Shown piece by piece: positions 53,902 to 61,980 of a stretch of DNA of 64,000 bases; position 1 is the stretch's first letter, and each line of letters begins with the position of its first letter. The position numbers and the translations under genes were made by a program. The notes below the pieces were generated by a model. It did no database searches and had not been told where the DNA came from. It saw only the letters and a program-made list of their open reading frames with translations. The stretch is from Streptomyces xanthophaeus (GTDB taxonomy: Bacteria; Actinomycetota; Actinomycetes; Streptomycetales; Streptomycetaceae), in contig NZ_KL647133.1 of the NCBI RefSeq assembly GCF_000725805.1, forward strand, positions 248,001 through 312,000. The letters run 5' to 3'.

Positions 53902-55125
53902 TCAGGGCGCCGGGAGCGCCGCGCGCAGCGACAGCCGCTCGTAGCCGGGGATCAGCACCCCCCGGGCCGGCTTGCGCCCCACGACCTCCAGCCCGGGAAA
54001 ACCCCGCAGGGCCCCCGTCACCGCCCGTATCTCGGCCATCGCCAGCGGCATCCCCAGGCAGAAGTGCGGCCCGGCGCCGAACCACAGCCGGCGCAGCTCC
54101 GCGGGATCGCGCACGCCCTCGCCCGCACCCCCGCCCGCACCCGCACGGGGGCAGCCCGCCGAGTCCCCCGAGCCCGCAGGGGCCGCGGCGGCCGCCCGGT
54201 CCGGCGCGAAGGGCCCGTAGGCCCGCGTGCACAGCAGCGTGGCGATGACCACCCGCTCCCCGGCCTGCACCCGGACCCCTCCGAGCCGCCCCGCCCCGGC
54301 CGCGCTGCGCAGCATCACGGGAGTGGGGGAGGTGACCCGCAGGGCCTCCTCGATCAGCGCGTCGGTGATCCCCTCGGGCCCCCGGCCGGTGTCATGGGCC
54401 AGCGCCACCAGCCGCGGCACGAAGGACACCAGCGTCTCCGTGCCGGTCAGCAGGAACACCCCGACCGCGCCCCGGGCCTCGGCCTCGTCCAGGCCTAGCG
54501 CGCGCAGCCGCCCCGGCACGGTGCTCTCGTCGCCAGCCCGGTACGCCGCCACGGCCGCCTCGCTCAGGCGCGCCAGGGCGGCCCGGGCCCGGTCCGCCTG
54601 ACGCCCGGTCAGCGAGGTGCGCCAGAGCCGGACCCCCGCCACCACCGCGGCGGCCTCGGCGAAGTCGGCCGAGGAGTCGGGCAGCCCCACGAGCTCGCGG
54701 ATCACCTCGGTGGCGCCCCGGCGCACGACCCGTACGAGGTCCACCTCCCCGCCCGCGGCGAGCCGCTGCTCCAGGGCGGCCAGCGGGGCGCGCAGCACCC
54801 GTTCGCAGACGGCCGCCACATGGCCGGGAGTGAACAGTGGGCCGAGCCGCCGTCGCAGCGCCGCGTGCTCGGAGCCCTCCGTGTTGATCAGCACCCGCGG
54901 GCCGAGCACCGACGTCCACAGGCCGCCCGCCGCGCCCGGCCCCGTCTTGGTCCAGCGCTCGGGGTCCATGAGCACCTCACGGGCGAGGCGCGCGTCGCTG
55001 ACCACCACACCGACCCGCGGCACCCGCACCACCGGGCCGCGCGCCCCGGCCGCGCTCAGCAGCCGGTACGCCACGGGATGTGCGGCCGTCTGGACCCGTC
55101 GTTCCCAGCGCTCCCACTCGTCCAT
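53902..55125 (-). CDS. Cytochrome P450
   Basis: A 407-residue soluble P450. [16 protein letters not shown] is the heme-ligand loop with Cys at about residue 355. EEALRV contains the ExxR of helix K. The I helix reads [14 protein letters not shown] where A/G-G-x-D/E-T is expected, so the oxygen-activating Thr is present but the surrounding residues differ. Between helix K and the heme loop is an Ala/Gly/Pro-rich insertion of about 30 residues ([14 protein letters not shown] onward). No ferredoxin, reductase or biosynthetic gene lies beside it, so the substrate is unknown. It starts at ATG 55125. Confidence 0.9.
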   Translation of the reverse strand: MDEWERWERRVQTAAHPVAYRLLSAAGARGPVVRVPRVGVVVSDARLAREVLMDPERWTKTGPGAAGGLWTSVLGPRVLINTEGSEHAALRRRLGPLFTPGHVAAVCERVLRAPLAALEQRLAAGGEVDLVRVVRRGATEVIRELVGLPDSSADFAEAAAVVAGVRLWRTSLTGRQADRARAALARLSEAAVAAYRAGDESTVPGRLRALGLDEAEARGAVGVFLLTGTETLVSFVPRLVALAHDTGRGPEGITDALIEEALRVTSPTPVMLRSAAGAGRLGGVRVQAGERVVIATLLCTRAYGPFAPDRAAAAAPAGSGDSAGCPRAGAGGGAGEGVRDPAELRRLWFGAGPHFCLGMPLAMAEIRAVTGALRGFPGLEVVGRKPARGVLIPGYERLSLRAALPAP

Positions 55126-55266
55126 CGGCGCAGGCTACTGCCGCCGATGGCTTGAAGTGACCCCTGCGGCATGGATCTTGACCTGTCTGCCGCGTATCGA
55201 AGCCGAGCCGTGATCGTTTCTTCAGGCGTAACCCCTACATCTGCTGCGGAATCGGGAGGACGCGCG

Positions 55267-55851
55267 GTGACCGCTTGGCAGTACTTCGCCGGGGCGGGTC
55301 TGGTGGCGGCGCTCTGCCCCCTGCACGGCCACGTGGCGGTCGCGGGCGACGGCCATGGCCGGGGGGCCCGGATCGACCTGTGCGTGCCCGCCGGGCAGCC
55401 GCGGCCCCCCGGGACCCGTCCGTCGGTCAAGCCCTCGGTCCCGGCCCTCGTGCCCGGGACCGGCGGCCCGACCGTGCACCACCCGGGGGGCACGCCCCGG
55501 CCCCCCGGGCCGGCCGCCCCGGCAGCCCGTCCCGTCCCGGCGGCACCCGTCCCGGGCGGACCGGCCGCGGAGCCGGGGGCCGCCGGGGCGGTCGAGGACC
55601 ACAAGCCCGCGGAGCCCGCACCGGGCCCGGCGGCCGAGCCCGTACGGGCCGCGGCCGAAGCCCCCGAGCGGGCCCTCCCCGCAGCCGCGGTCGCGCGCGT
55701 CAGCGCCTTCCACGTGCGTCCGTACCGCTCCGTCGCCGTGGAACGGCGCAACCCGGCCGGCATGTCCACCCTGATGCTCATGGTGGTCGTCACCACCCCC
55801 GCCGTCCTCGCAGCCGCCGCGCTGCGGCCCCGCTCCAAGGGCCGCGGCTGA
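55267..55851 (+). CDS. Pro/Ala-rich surface or secreted protein with C-terminal membrane helix
   Basis: A 194-residue protein, not recognised. It has a hydrophobic start (WQYFAGAGLVAALCPLHGHV), a long low-complexity Pro/Gly/Ala region (residues 45-135), and a C-terminal hydrophobic segment (MLMVVVTTPAVLAAAAL) followed by RPRSKGRG. This resembles a wall-spanning protein anchored at both ends or a signal/anchor pair. GTG 55267 is chosen because GGGAGGA is 7-13 bases upstream; the ORF from 55171 has no such site. It precedes the DUF4239 gene by 95 bases. Confidence 0.6.
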   Translation: MTAWQYFAGAGLVAALCPLHGHVAVAGDGHGRGARIDLCVPAGQPRPPGTRPSVKPSVPALVPGTGGPTVHHPGGTPRPPGPAAPAARPVPAAPVPGGPAAEPGAAGAVEDHKPAEPAPGPAAEPVRAAAEAPERALPAAAVARVSAFHVRPYRSVAVERRNPAGMSTLMLMVVVTTPAVLAAAALRPRSKGRG

Positions 55852-55946
55852 CCGGCGCGGCCGACCCGTGCGGGCCGGCCTGCGAGCGGCCTCCGCACGC
55901 CCACCACTGACCCACCGCCCCACCGATCCACACCGGGAGAATCCAC

Positions 55947-56723
55947 GTGTCCGAATGGCTGGTCCTGGCCATCGCCATGGCGCTCGTCTGCGCCCTCGTC
56001 CTCACCATCACCGCGATCCGGCACCGCCGGGCCGCCGATGACGAGGACACCAGCGAAACCCCCGACGTCATCGAGTACATGACGATGATGGTGGGCGTGG
56101 TCTACGCGATCGTGCTCGGTCTGGCCATCGCGGGGGTCTGGGAGGCGCGCGGCGCCGCCGAGGACAGCGTGCGCCGCGAGGCCCAGGCGCTGTACGAGGT
56201 CACCCAGCGCGCCGACGTCTATCCGGCCGCCGTGCGCGACCGGATCCGCGGTGAGGTGGACGCCTACGTCTCCCACACCGTGGCCGTGGACTGGCCGCTG
56301 CTGACCTCGGGCGAGGGCGCCTCGCCCGAGGGGGCCCAGCTCCTCGGCAAGCTGCGCACCGACGTCACCCACCAGAGCCCGGCCACCGAGCTCCAGGCGC
56401 AGGCCTACCAGCCGCTGCTGGACCACATCGCCGCCGCCGACGACGCACGCCACTCGCGGACCCAGAGCTCCGAGTCCACGCTCCCGGGGGTGGTCTGGTT
56501 CGGGCTGCTGGTCGGCGGGGTGGTCACGGTCGGCCTGATCTTCACCCTGCAGATCCGCCGGTCGGGCCGGGAGCTTCTGCTGGCCGGGCTGTTCAGCGCG
56601 CTGATCGTGTTCCTGCTGTTCATGGTGTGGAGCTTCGACGCCCCCTACGGCCGGGACGGGATCGATTCGGCAGGCCCCTTCCAGGACCTGTTCCCGACCC
56701 TGGCGGCGGCCGCCGCCCGCTAG
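55947..56723 (+). CDS. DUF4239 (bestrophin-like) membrane protein
   Basis: A 258-residue membrane protein. It has two hydrophobic segments near the start (WLVLAIAMALVCALVLTI and MMVGVVYAIVLGLAIAGVW), a long soluble helical region of about 100 residues, and two more at the end (VVWFGLLVGGVVTVGLIFTL and LLLAGLFSALIVFLLFMVW). This topology and GVVYAIVLGLAIAGVWE match the DUF4239 family, distant relatives of bestrophin channels. The start is GTG 55947 after GGGAGAA. The 3' end overlaps the convergent membrane protein of cassette 2 by 4 bases. Confidence 0.85.
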   Translation: MSEWLVLAIAMALVCALVLTITAIRHRRAADDEDTSETPDVIEYMTMMVGVVYAIVLGLAIAGVWEARGAAEDSVRREAQALYEVTQRADVYPAAVRDRIRGEVDAYVSHTVAVDWPLLTSGEGASPEGAQLLGKLRTDVTHQSPATELQAQAYQPLLDHIAAADDARHSRTQSSESTLPGVVWFGLLVGGVVTVGLIFTLQIRRSGRELLLAGLFSALIVFLLFMVWSFDAPYGRDGIDSAGPFQDLFPTLAAAAAR

Positions 56724-57907
56724 CGGCTGCTGCTGCCCGACGGGGCCACTTCCCGGCGTACGGACGCGACCACCGGGGAGTGGCGCAGGGCGTGCGAGAT
56801 CCTCAGCAGGTCGCGCGGCCCGTCCGCGGTGTCGAGCACGGTCTCCTCGCTGGCCACGATGACCCGGCCCTCCGGGTCCGCGGAGCGCGCCTGGACGGCG
56901 GCCGCGACCATGGCGGCGTCGGCGACCGCGCGGGCGGTCTCCTCGTCGGCCCCGGCCGCGACGGCGCTCGCATAGGCGTCGTCGCGGTGGCGCGTGTCGA
57001 AGTAGGGCCCCAGGTGCAGGAAGCCGTCGTGGATGTCGGATTCGCGCTGGATCACGCGCAGCTCGCCGGCGGTCCACCAGGACATCTGGACGGAGGGGGT
57101 ACCGCTGGGCGCGGAGATCTGCATCTCGTGCCAGAGCGTGCCGAGCCGACGGTAGGTCGTCCAGGTGTGCCAGTTGTCCGAGAGGCGCTGGCAGACGAGG
57201 GGGACCACGAAACCGATGGCGCTGATCAGCGCGCCCAGGGAGGCCAGCGGCGGGGCGGCGTAGGTGCTCAGGCCGTCCAGGTCGTTCCCGAGCCAGCGGG
57301 CGACGACCGCGGTCATCTTGGTGGCGTCGTAGGTCAGGTTGAAGATGTAGCCGGAGACGATGATCACCAGGCCGACGCGGAGCCAGCCGCGCACCTGGAG
57401 CGACCAGCGCCAGCACAGCACGACCATCACGACGGCCGCCACGTGGTGCGCGAGCAGGTAGAGCGTGATCATCATGCCGATGTACGGCGTGTTCGCGTAG
57501 TAGGTGTCGAAGTCGCGCAGCCGCTCGACCGGGGTCTCACCGAGGGCGAACAGCGCCACCAGGGCGACGATCACGATGCTGTAGGCCAGGATCCAGCGCC
57601 GTGAGATGCGCCTGGTCTCTTCGGGCGGCCCGCCCCGCCAGTTGACCATCAGGACCAGGCAGGACGCGCTGAACGCGGTGATCAGGCAGTACACCAGCGG
57701 GGCAGAGACGTTGACGATGCCGGTCCAGCGGTTGACCGCGGCGATGGTCGGCGGCGCGGCGAACGTGAAGACCAGCCCTGCCAGGGTCAGCAGGGCGCAG
57801 ACCGAGCGCAGCAGCGGGTCGCGCCAGTTGTGCCGCAGGGCCGGCACCTTGAAGGCGAGCGCGATGGCCATCGCGCCTGCCGGTATGTAGTAGTCCTCGC
57901 CGTTCAA
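56720..57907 (-). CDS. MAB_1171c-like polytopic membrane protein, cassette 2
   Basis: A 395-residue paralogue of the protein at 11983-13167. Shared blocks are PLVYCLITAFSA, VNWRGGPPEETRR and PVERLRDFDTYYANTPY in the membrane part, and YRRLGTLWHEM, WWTAGELRVIQRES and LGPYFD in the soluble tail. It has seven or so hydrophobic segments, then about 140 cytoplasmic residues. It starts with TTG 57907, whose last two bases begin the peptidase stop (TTGA); the cassette-1 protein starts with GTGAACGGC at the same overlap, so the start is well supported by comparison. Function is unknown. Confidence 0.77.
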   Translation of the reverse strand: MNGEDYYIPAGAMAIALAFKVPALRHNWRDPLLRSVCALLTLAGLVFTFAAPPTIAAVNRWTGIVNVSAPLVYCLITAFSASCLVLMVNWRGGPPEETRRISRRWILAYSIVIVALVALFALGETPVERLRDFDTYYANTPYIGMMITLYLLAHHVAAVVMVVLCWRWSLQVRGWLRVGLVIIVSGYIFNLTYDATKMTAVVARWLGNDLDGLSTYAAPPLASLGALISAIGFVVPLVCQRLSDNWHTWTTYRRLGTLWHEMQISAPSGTPSVQMSWWTAGELRVIQRESDIHDGFLHLGPYFDTRHRDDAYASAVAAGADEETARAVADAAMVAAAVQARSADPEGRVIVASEETVLDTADGPRDLLRISHALRHSPVVASVRREVAPSGSSSR

Positions 57908-58461
57908 CGGTCGTTCCTGTGCCCCCGGTATCCGAGCGAGGCCTCGATCCGGCCCGCCAACTGGTCACGCTGGGCCGGAGCCCGGTGGCTCGCCGAACCG
58001 GCCAGCCACGTCCTGCACCTGCTGCCCAGCAGTAAACCGAAGGTCTCCGCCTCCGTCTCCTCCTGGACGTCCGCGCGCGTGCGCGCTGCCACGCGCCGGA
58101 CGGTCTCGCCGATGTCCGCCTCGTCGGTCAGCAGCCGCGCGGCGACGGCGGCGCCGTCGACGTGGTGGCTGCAGTGGCCCGCCTTCATGTGCCACAGCTC
58201 GTGGCCGAGGATCACCAGCTGGTGGTCCGGAGCGGTGCGCTCCTCGATGACCACCAGGTCGCGGTCGGCCATGTCGAGCCACAGCCCGCTGGCCGTGCCC
58301 GGCGGGAACGCGGCCATCCGGAAGTCCACCCTGCGGCCACGGTGTCTGCTCATGCCCTCGCAGAGGGCAGCGTAGAGGTCCACGGGTTCCACGGGGGCGG
58401 TCAGCCGGATGCCGGCCACCAGCTCCCCGCACAACCGCCGCTGCTCTCTGCCTATGCTCAC
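57904..58461 (-). CDS. ImmA/IrrE-like HExxH metallopeptidase, cassette 2
   Basis: A 185-residue soluble protein with HQLVILGHELWHMKAG (His 87, Glu 88, His 91), the zinc-peptidase core. FPPGTASGLWLDMADRDLVVIEE comes just before it, as in the cassette 1 protein. The downstream region EETEAETFGLLLGSR holds a conserved Glu that could be the third metal ligand. It starts with GTG 58461, 64 bases after the regulator gene, and overlaps the membrane protein gene by 4 bases. The likely partner is the XRE-like protein encoded before it. Confidence 0.8.
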   Translation of the reverse strand: MSIGREQRRLCGELVAGIRLTAPVEPVDLYAALCEGMSRHRGRRVDFRMAAFPPGTASGLWLDMADRDLVVIEERTAPDHQLVILGHELWHMKAGHCSHHVDGAAVAARLLTDEADIGETVRRVAARTRADVQEETEAETFGLLLGSRCRTWLAGSASHRAPAQRDQLAGRIEASLGYRGHRNDR

Positions 58462-58525
58462 CGTTCTCCCCGTCGGCGCGGATCCGGACCAGGACTCAAG
58501 GATCAGACCCAGACTTTCGACTGGG

Positions 58526-59194
58526 TCAGGATTCGTTCGGTTTTACGCTTTCGAGGAGCATGTCCAGCCATTCGGTCACCTTGTCCCGGTGCTTGTCGCT
58601 GGGCAGTTGTGCGGCGCGCCAGGCGATGCCCCGCACTCCGTGGTTCTGGAGAAGTCTTGCCAGCGGATCGCCTGCCGAAGCGGCCGAGGCCGGTACGGTT
58701 TCCCGCGCGCGGCCAGCGAAGTCCTGAAGCAGCTGTTGCTCGGTCCGCTGGAGCGCGTCGGTCAGGGCGTCGGCGTCGTGGGCGGTGAGGAACCCCGCGT
58801 GGACGCCGAAGAACCGCTGGATCGCGTCGCAGTGTTCCATGGTGGGCCGACGGTCGCCGTTGATCAGCGCCCCGGCCTGCTGGCGTGACATGCCCGCGCC
58901 GTCGGCGATCTCCTGCTGCGTGTAGCGGCGCCCGTTGGACTTGACCCGGGTGCGCCGCAGCAGGTCGAGGCGCTGGAGGAAACGGGCCTGCAGATCGGGT
59001 TCGCCGGCCGGCCGTCCTTCCAGCAGGGTCCTGACCACGTCCGTGGGGACGCCGGAGGCCTCCGAGAGCCGCCGCAGGTCGAAGACCTGGTTCAGTTCGC
59101 GGCCCATCTTGCCCGCGAGTTCGGCAACCCGTGTGACGGTGGCTGCCAAGGGTGCGTTGGCCACCGCGACGGGAGCCGGGAAGCCGTCTGTCAC
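58526..59194 (-). CDS. XRE-like regulator with a single HTH unit, cassette 2
   Basis: A 222-residue protein corresponding to one unit plus tail of the cassette 1 regulator. LRRLSEASGVPTDVVRTLLEG is the first helix-turn-helix-like segment. RRYTQQEIADGAGMSRQQAGALINGDRRPT is a clear XRE-type helix-turn-helix in the second half, ending in the shared signature AIQRFFGVHAGFLTAHDADAL. The tail LLQNHGVRGIAWRAAQL matches the cassette 1 tail. GTG 59194 follows AGGAGA by 8 bases. The upstream region has a palindrome and a divergent promoter. Confidence 0.8.
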   Translation of the reverse strand: MTDGFPAPVAVANAPLAATVTRVAELAGKMGRELNQVFDLRRLSEASGVPTDVVRTLLEGRPAGEPDLQARFLQRLDLLRRTRVKSNGRRYTQQEIADGAGMSRQQAGALINGDRRPTMEHCDAIQRFFGVHAGFLTAHDADALTDALQRTEQQLLQDFAGRARETVPASAASAGDPLARLLQNHGVRGIAWRAAQLPSDKHRDKVTEWLDMLLESVKPNES

Positions 59195-59247
59195 CAGTGG
59201 TTCTCCTAGATCGCGCGAGGTCGGTACGGGCACGTGTCGGCCACTGG

Positions 59248-59364
59248 AATCTATCCGCTCCGCCTCCGGAGGACCAGAACTTGCCACAGCTGTGGCGGGA
59301 ATGAGCTGTCGGCAGGCTGGAATTGCCACAATAGTTGACACTCGAATGAAGTCGGTAGCAGGAT
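59248..59364. promoter_or_regulatory. Divergent promoter region of cassette 2 and the XRE gene, with a palindrome
   Basis: The palindrome GCCACAGCTGTGGC (59283-59296) and two further GCCACA copies (59325 and 59366) look like sites for a shared regulator. On the plus strand TTGACA (59335-59340), 18 bases and CAGGAT (59359-59364) form a good promoter for the gene at 59411. On the minus strand TAGATT (59248-59253) is a likely -10 for cassette 2. Confidence 0.6.
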
Positions 59365-59410
59365 CGCCACAGGAAATGAAGATCCAGACCGTGAGGAGGG
59401 GGAGCCCTCG

Positions 59411-60397
59411 GTGCCACATCTCGCAGCGGTGGGCCCGTCCGATGGCCTCGCCCGAGCCGACGGGGAGCGCCTGGCGGGCGATGAGTCGGCACGCGGCGCC
59501 GTGCGGTCGGAGCGACGCAAGGAGATTTTGCGCCAGCGCCGCGAAGAACTGGGCTTGAGCCAGGAAGACATCGCCGCACGGCTGCGCATCAGCGTGCGGG
59601 CGTACGGGAACTGGGAACGGGGCCTGGTCAAGGAGTGGACTGACCGCAAGCTGCTCGCCCTGGCCGAGGCCTTGGAGATGAGCGAGCGGCAGTGCTTCTG
59701 GCTCTTCCGCGTCATGGTGGACCGCGACCCGCCGCTCACCTGGCGGGCCTCGGAGGACGGCCGGCTCCCCGAGGACCCGGCCCAGCGCGACTACTTGTGC
59801 GACTACGCCGCACTCATGGAGGCGGTGCCCTACCCGAGCTTCCTGGTGGACCACCGCTGGGACGTCGCGCTGACCAATTCGGCCTTCGACCAGCTCTTCC
59901 AGTCCGTACGGCCGCACCCCACGGCGCTGCCGGACGACAACTTCCTGCGCTTCGTACTGTTCCACCCGGACGCCGCGGCGGTCCTGGAGGACCACGAGCC
60001 GGCCTGGTGCGTGCCCCTGCTCGCCCAGTTCGCCAACGCGCTGGCCGGAGCCCCGGAGGACGAGGGGCTGCGCAGCATCCGCCAGGAGGTGGCCCGTGAC
60101 CCGTTCATGGAGGCGGCCTACCGGTACGGGGTGCCGCACTGGCTGAGCACGCACGGGGCCGAGGCCGCCGAACAGGACGGGGCGGTGCGCACCGTGCGCC
60201 ACCCCGACCCGAGGTACGGGCTGGTGCGCTGCCGGATGGTGGCCGAAAGCAGCAGGATGCTGGGTGAGATGGGGCTGACCCGGATCACCCTGATCCTCTC
60301 CGCGCCGCAGGGCGTGCCCGTGGGCCCGGTCCGTGGCGGCGGCTTCGCCCCGCCGCAGGGCGCCCGGCTGCGAGCCGTGCCGCCGCTCGGCGAGTAA
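59411..60397 (+). CDS. XRE-family regulator with MmyB-like domain
   Basis: A 328-residue regulator. The helix-turn-helix (about residues 38-92) reads LRQRREELGLSQEDIAARLRISVRAYGNWERGLV. The C-terminal MmyB-type domain contains YPSFLVDHRWDVALTNSAFDQLF near residue 140 and DDNFLRFVLFHPDAAAVL after it. GTG 59411 follows GAGGAGGGGG by about 6 bases; the residues before the HTH form a disordered leader. It is divergent from cassette 2 with a shared regulatory region, so it may regulate that cassette. Confidence 0.85.
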   Translation: MPHLAAVGPSDGLARADGERLAGDESARGAVRSERRKEILRQRREELGLSQEDIAARLRISVRAYGNWERGLVKEWTDRKLLALAEALEMSERQCFWLFRVMVDRDPPLTWRASEDGRLPEDPAQRDYLCDYAALMEAVPYPSFLVDHRWDVALTNSAFDQLFQSVRPHPTALPDDNFLRFVLFHPDAAAVLEDHEPAWCVPLLAQFANALAGAPEDEGLRSIRQEVARDPFMEAAYRYGVPHWLSTHGAEAAEQDGAVRTVRHPDPRYGLVRCRMVAESSRMLGEMGLTRITLILSAPQGVPVGPVRGGGFAPPQGARLRAVPPLGE

Positions 60398-60417
60398 CCG
60401 ACCGGGGCAGACTGGTA

Positions 60418-60441
60418 CCCCGCCGCCCGTGTGCGGCGGGG
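60418..60441 (+). terminator. Hairpin after the XRE gene
   Basis: A 9-bp perfect stem CCCCGCCGC / GCGGCGGGG with a 6-base loop, 21 bases after the regulator stop. There is no T-tract. Confidence 0.65.
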
Positions 60442-60495
60442 ATGCCACGGATCGTGGCACCGGCGCGGAGCGGTGACGGCGAAGGGCGGTTGGAC

Positions 60496-61851
60496 GTGCG
60501 GCTGACGATCCTCGGAGGGGGCGGCTTCCGGGTCCCGCTCGTCTACGGAGCCCTGCTCGCGGACCGTGCCGAAGGCCGGGTGACCCGGGTGACCCTGTAC
60601 GACGAGGACCCCGCGCGGCTCGGTGCCATGGCCCGGGTCCTCGCCGGCCAGGCGGCTGCCGCCGGGCTGCCGGACGCCCCGGCCGTGACGGCCACCGGCG
60701 ACCTCGACGAGGCCCTGCGCGGCGCCGACTTCGTCTTCTCCGCCATCCGCGTCGGAGGTCTGGACGGGCGCGCCGCGGACGAGCGGGTCGCCCTGGCCGA
60801 AGGAGTGCTGGGCCAGGAGACGGTCGGCGCGGGCGGGATCGCGTACGGCCTGCGGACCGTGCCGGTGGCGCGCGCCCTCGCGCGGCGGATCGCCAGGGTG
60901 GCTCCCGAGGCCTGGGTCATCAACTTCACCAACCCGGCCGGCCTGGTGACCGAGGCGATGGCCGAGGAACTCGGGGAACGGGTCATCGGCATCTGCGACT
61001 CGCCCGTGGGGCTGGGCCGGCGCGTCGCGCGGCTGCTGGGTGCCCGGCCGCAGGAGGCATGGATCGACTACGTCGGCCTCAACCACCTGGGCTGGGTGCG
61101 CGGGCTGCGCATCGGCGGCCGCGACGAGCTGCCCCGGCTGCTGGCGGACACCGAGGCGCTGGAGTCCTTCGAGGAGGGCAGGCTCTTCGGAGCGGAGTGG
61201 CTCCGCTCGCTCGGTGCGATCCCGAACGAGTACCTGCACTACTACTACTTCAACCGCGACACGGTACGGGCCTACCAGGAGGCGAAGCAGACCCGCGGCG
61301 CGTTCCTGCGCGACCAGCAGCGCGGCTTCTACGCCGAGGCCGGCCGCGACGGCCTGCCCCCCGGGGCGGCGCTCGCCGCCTGGGACCGGACCAGGGCCGA
61401 GCGCGAGGCCACGTACATGGCCGAGAACCGCGAGGCGGCAGGGGCCGGCGAGCGCGAGGAGAGCGACCTGGAGTCGGGCGGCTACGAGAAGGTCGCGCTG
61501 GCCCTGATGCGGGCCATCTCCCGCGACGAGCGGGCCACGCTCATCCTCAACGTCCGCAACCGCTCCACGCTGTCCGTGCTCGACGACGAGGCCGTCATCG
61601 AGGTCCCCTGCCTGGTCGACGCGAACGGCGCCCATCCGGTGTCCGTCGCCCCGCTCCCGCTGCACGCCGTGGGGCTGGTGACGGCCGTCAAGGCGGTCGA
61701 ACGGGAGGTCCTGGCGGCCGCGGCGAGCGGCGCCCGGGCGGACGCGGTGAAGGCCTTCGCACTGCACCCGCTGGTCGACTCGGTCGCCGTGGCCCGCCGC
61801 CTGGTCGACGGCTACGCGCAGGCCCATCCGGGCCTGGCCCACCTGCGCTGA
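60496..61851 (+). CDS. Family 4 glycoside hydrolase (6-phospho-beta-glucosidase-like)
   Basis: A 451-residue enzyme of the NAD-dependent GH4 family. RLTILGGGGFRVP is the dinucleotide fold at the N-terminus. VINFTNPAGLVTEA and GICDSPVGLGRR are the family signatures (Cys and the Asn-Pro pair contribute to the metal and sugar site). YVGLNHLGWVRG follows with the metal-binding His. GH4 enzymes hydrolyse phosphorylated disaccharides by oxidation and elimination at C3. No PTS or sugar ABC gene is nearby. GTG 60496 has GAAGGG about 9 bases upstream; in-frame starts at 60442 and 60490 are possible. Confidence 0.92.
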   Translation: MRLTILGGGGFRVPLVYGALLADRAEGRVTRVTLYDEDPARLGAMARVLAGQAAAAGLPDAPAVTATGDLDEALRGADFVFSAIRVGGLDGRAADERVALAEGVLGQETVGAGGIAYGLRTVPVARALARRIARVAPEAWVINFTNPAGLVTEAMAEELGERVIGICDSPVGLGRRVARLLGARPQEAWIDYVGLNHLGWVRGLRIGGRDELPRLLADTEALESFEEGRLFGAEWLRSLGAIPNEYLHYYYFNRDTVRAYQEAKQTRGAFLRDQQRGFYAEAGRDGLPPGAALAAWDRTRAEREATYMAENREAAGAGEREESDLESGGYEKVALALMRAISRDERATLILNVRNRSTLSVLDDEAVIEVPCLVDANGAHPVSVAPLPLHAVGLVTAVKAVEREVLAAAASGARADAVKAFALHPLVDSVAVARRLVDGYAQAHPGLAHLR

Positions 61852-61980
61852 ACCCCGGCGGCCGCGGCGGTCCGAGCCGCCCCGGTGGCCGCGGCCGTCC
61901 CGGGGGCCCGGCCCCGGCGGGGTCCCCCGTCCGGCCCAGTGCGCATGCGGCCGGGCGGGGGCGCTGTGAGAGTGCGAGAT

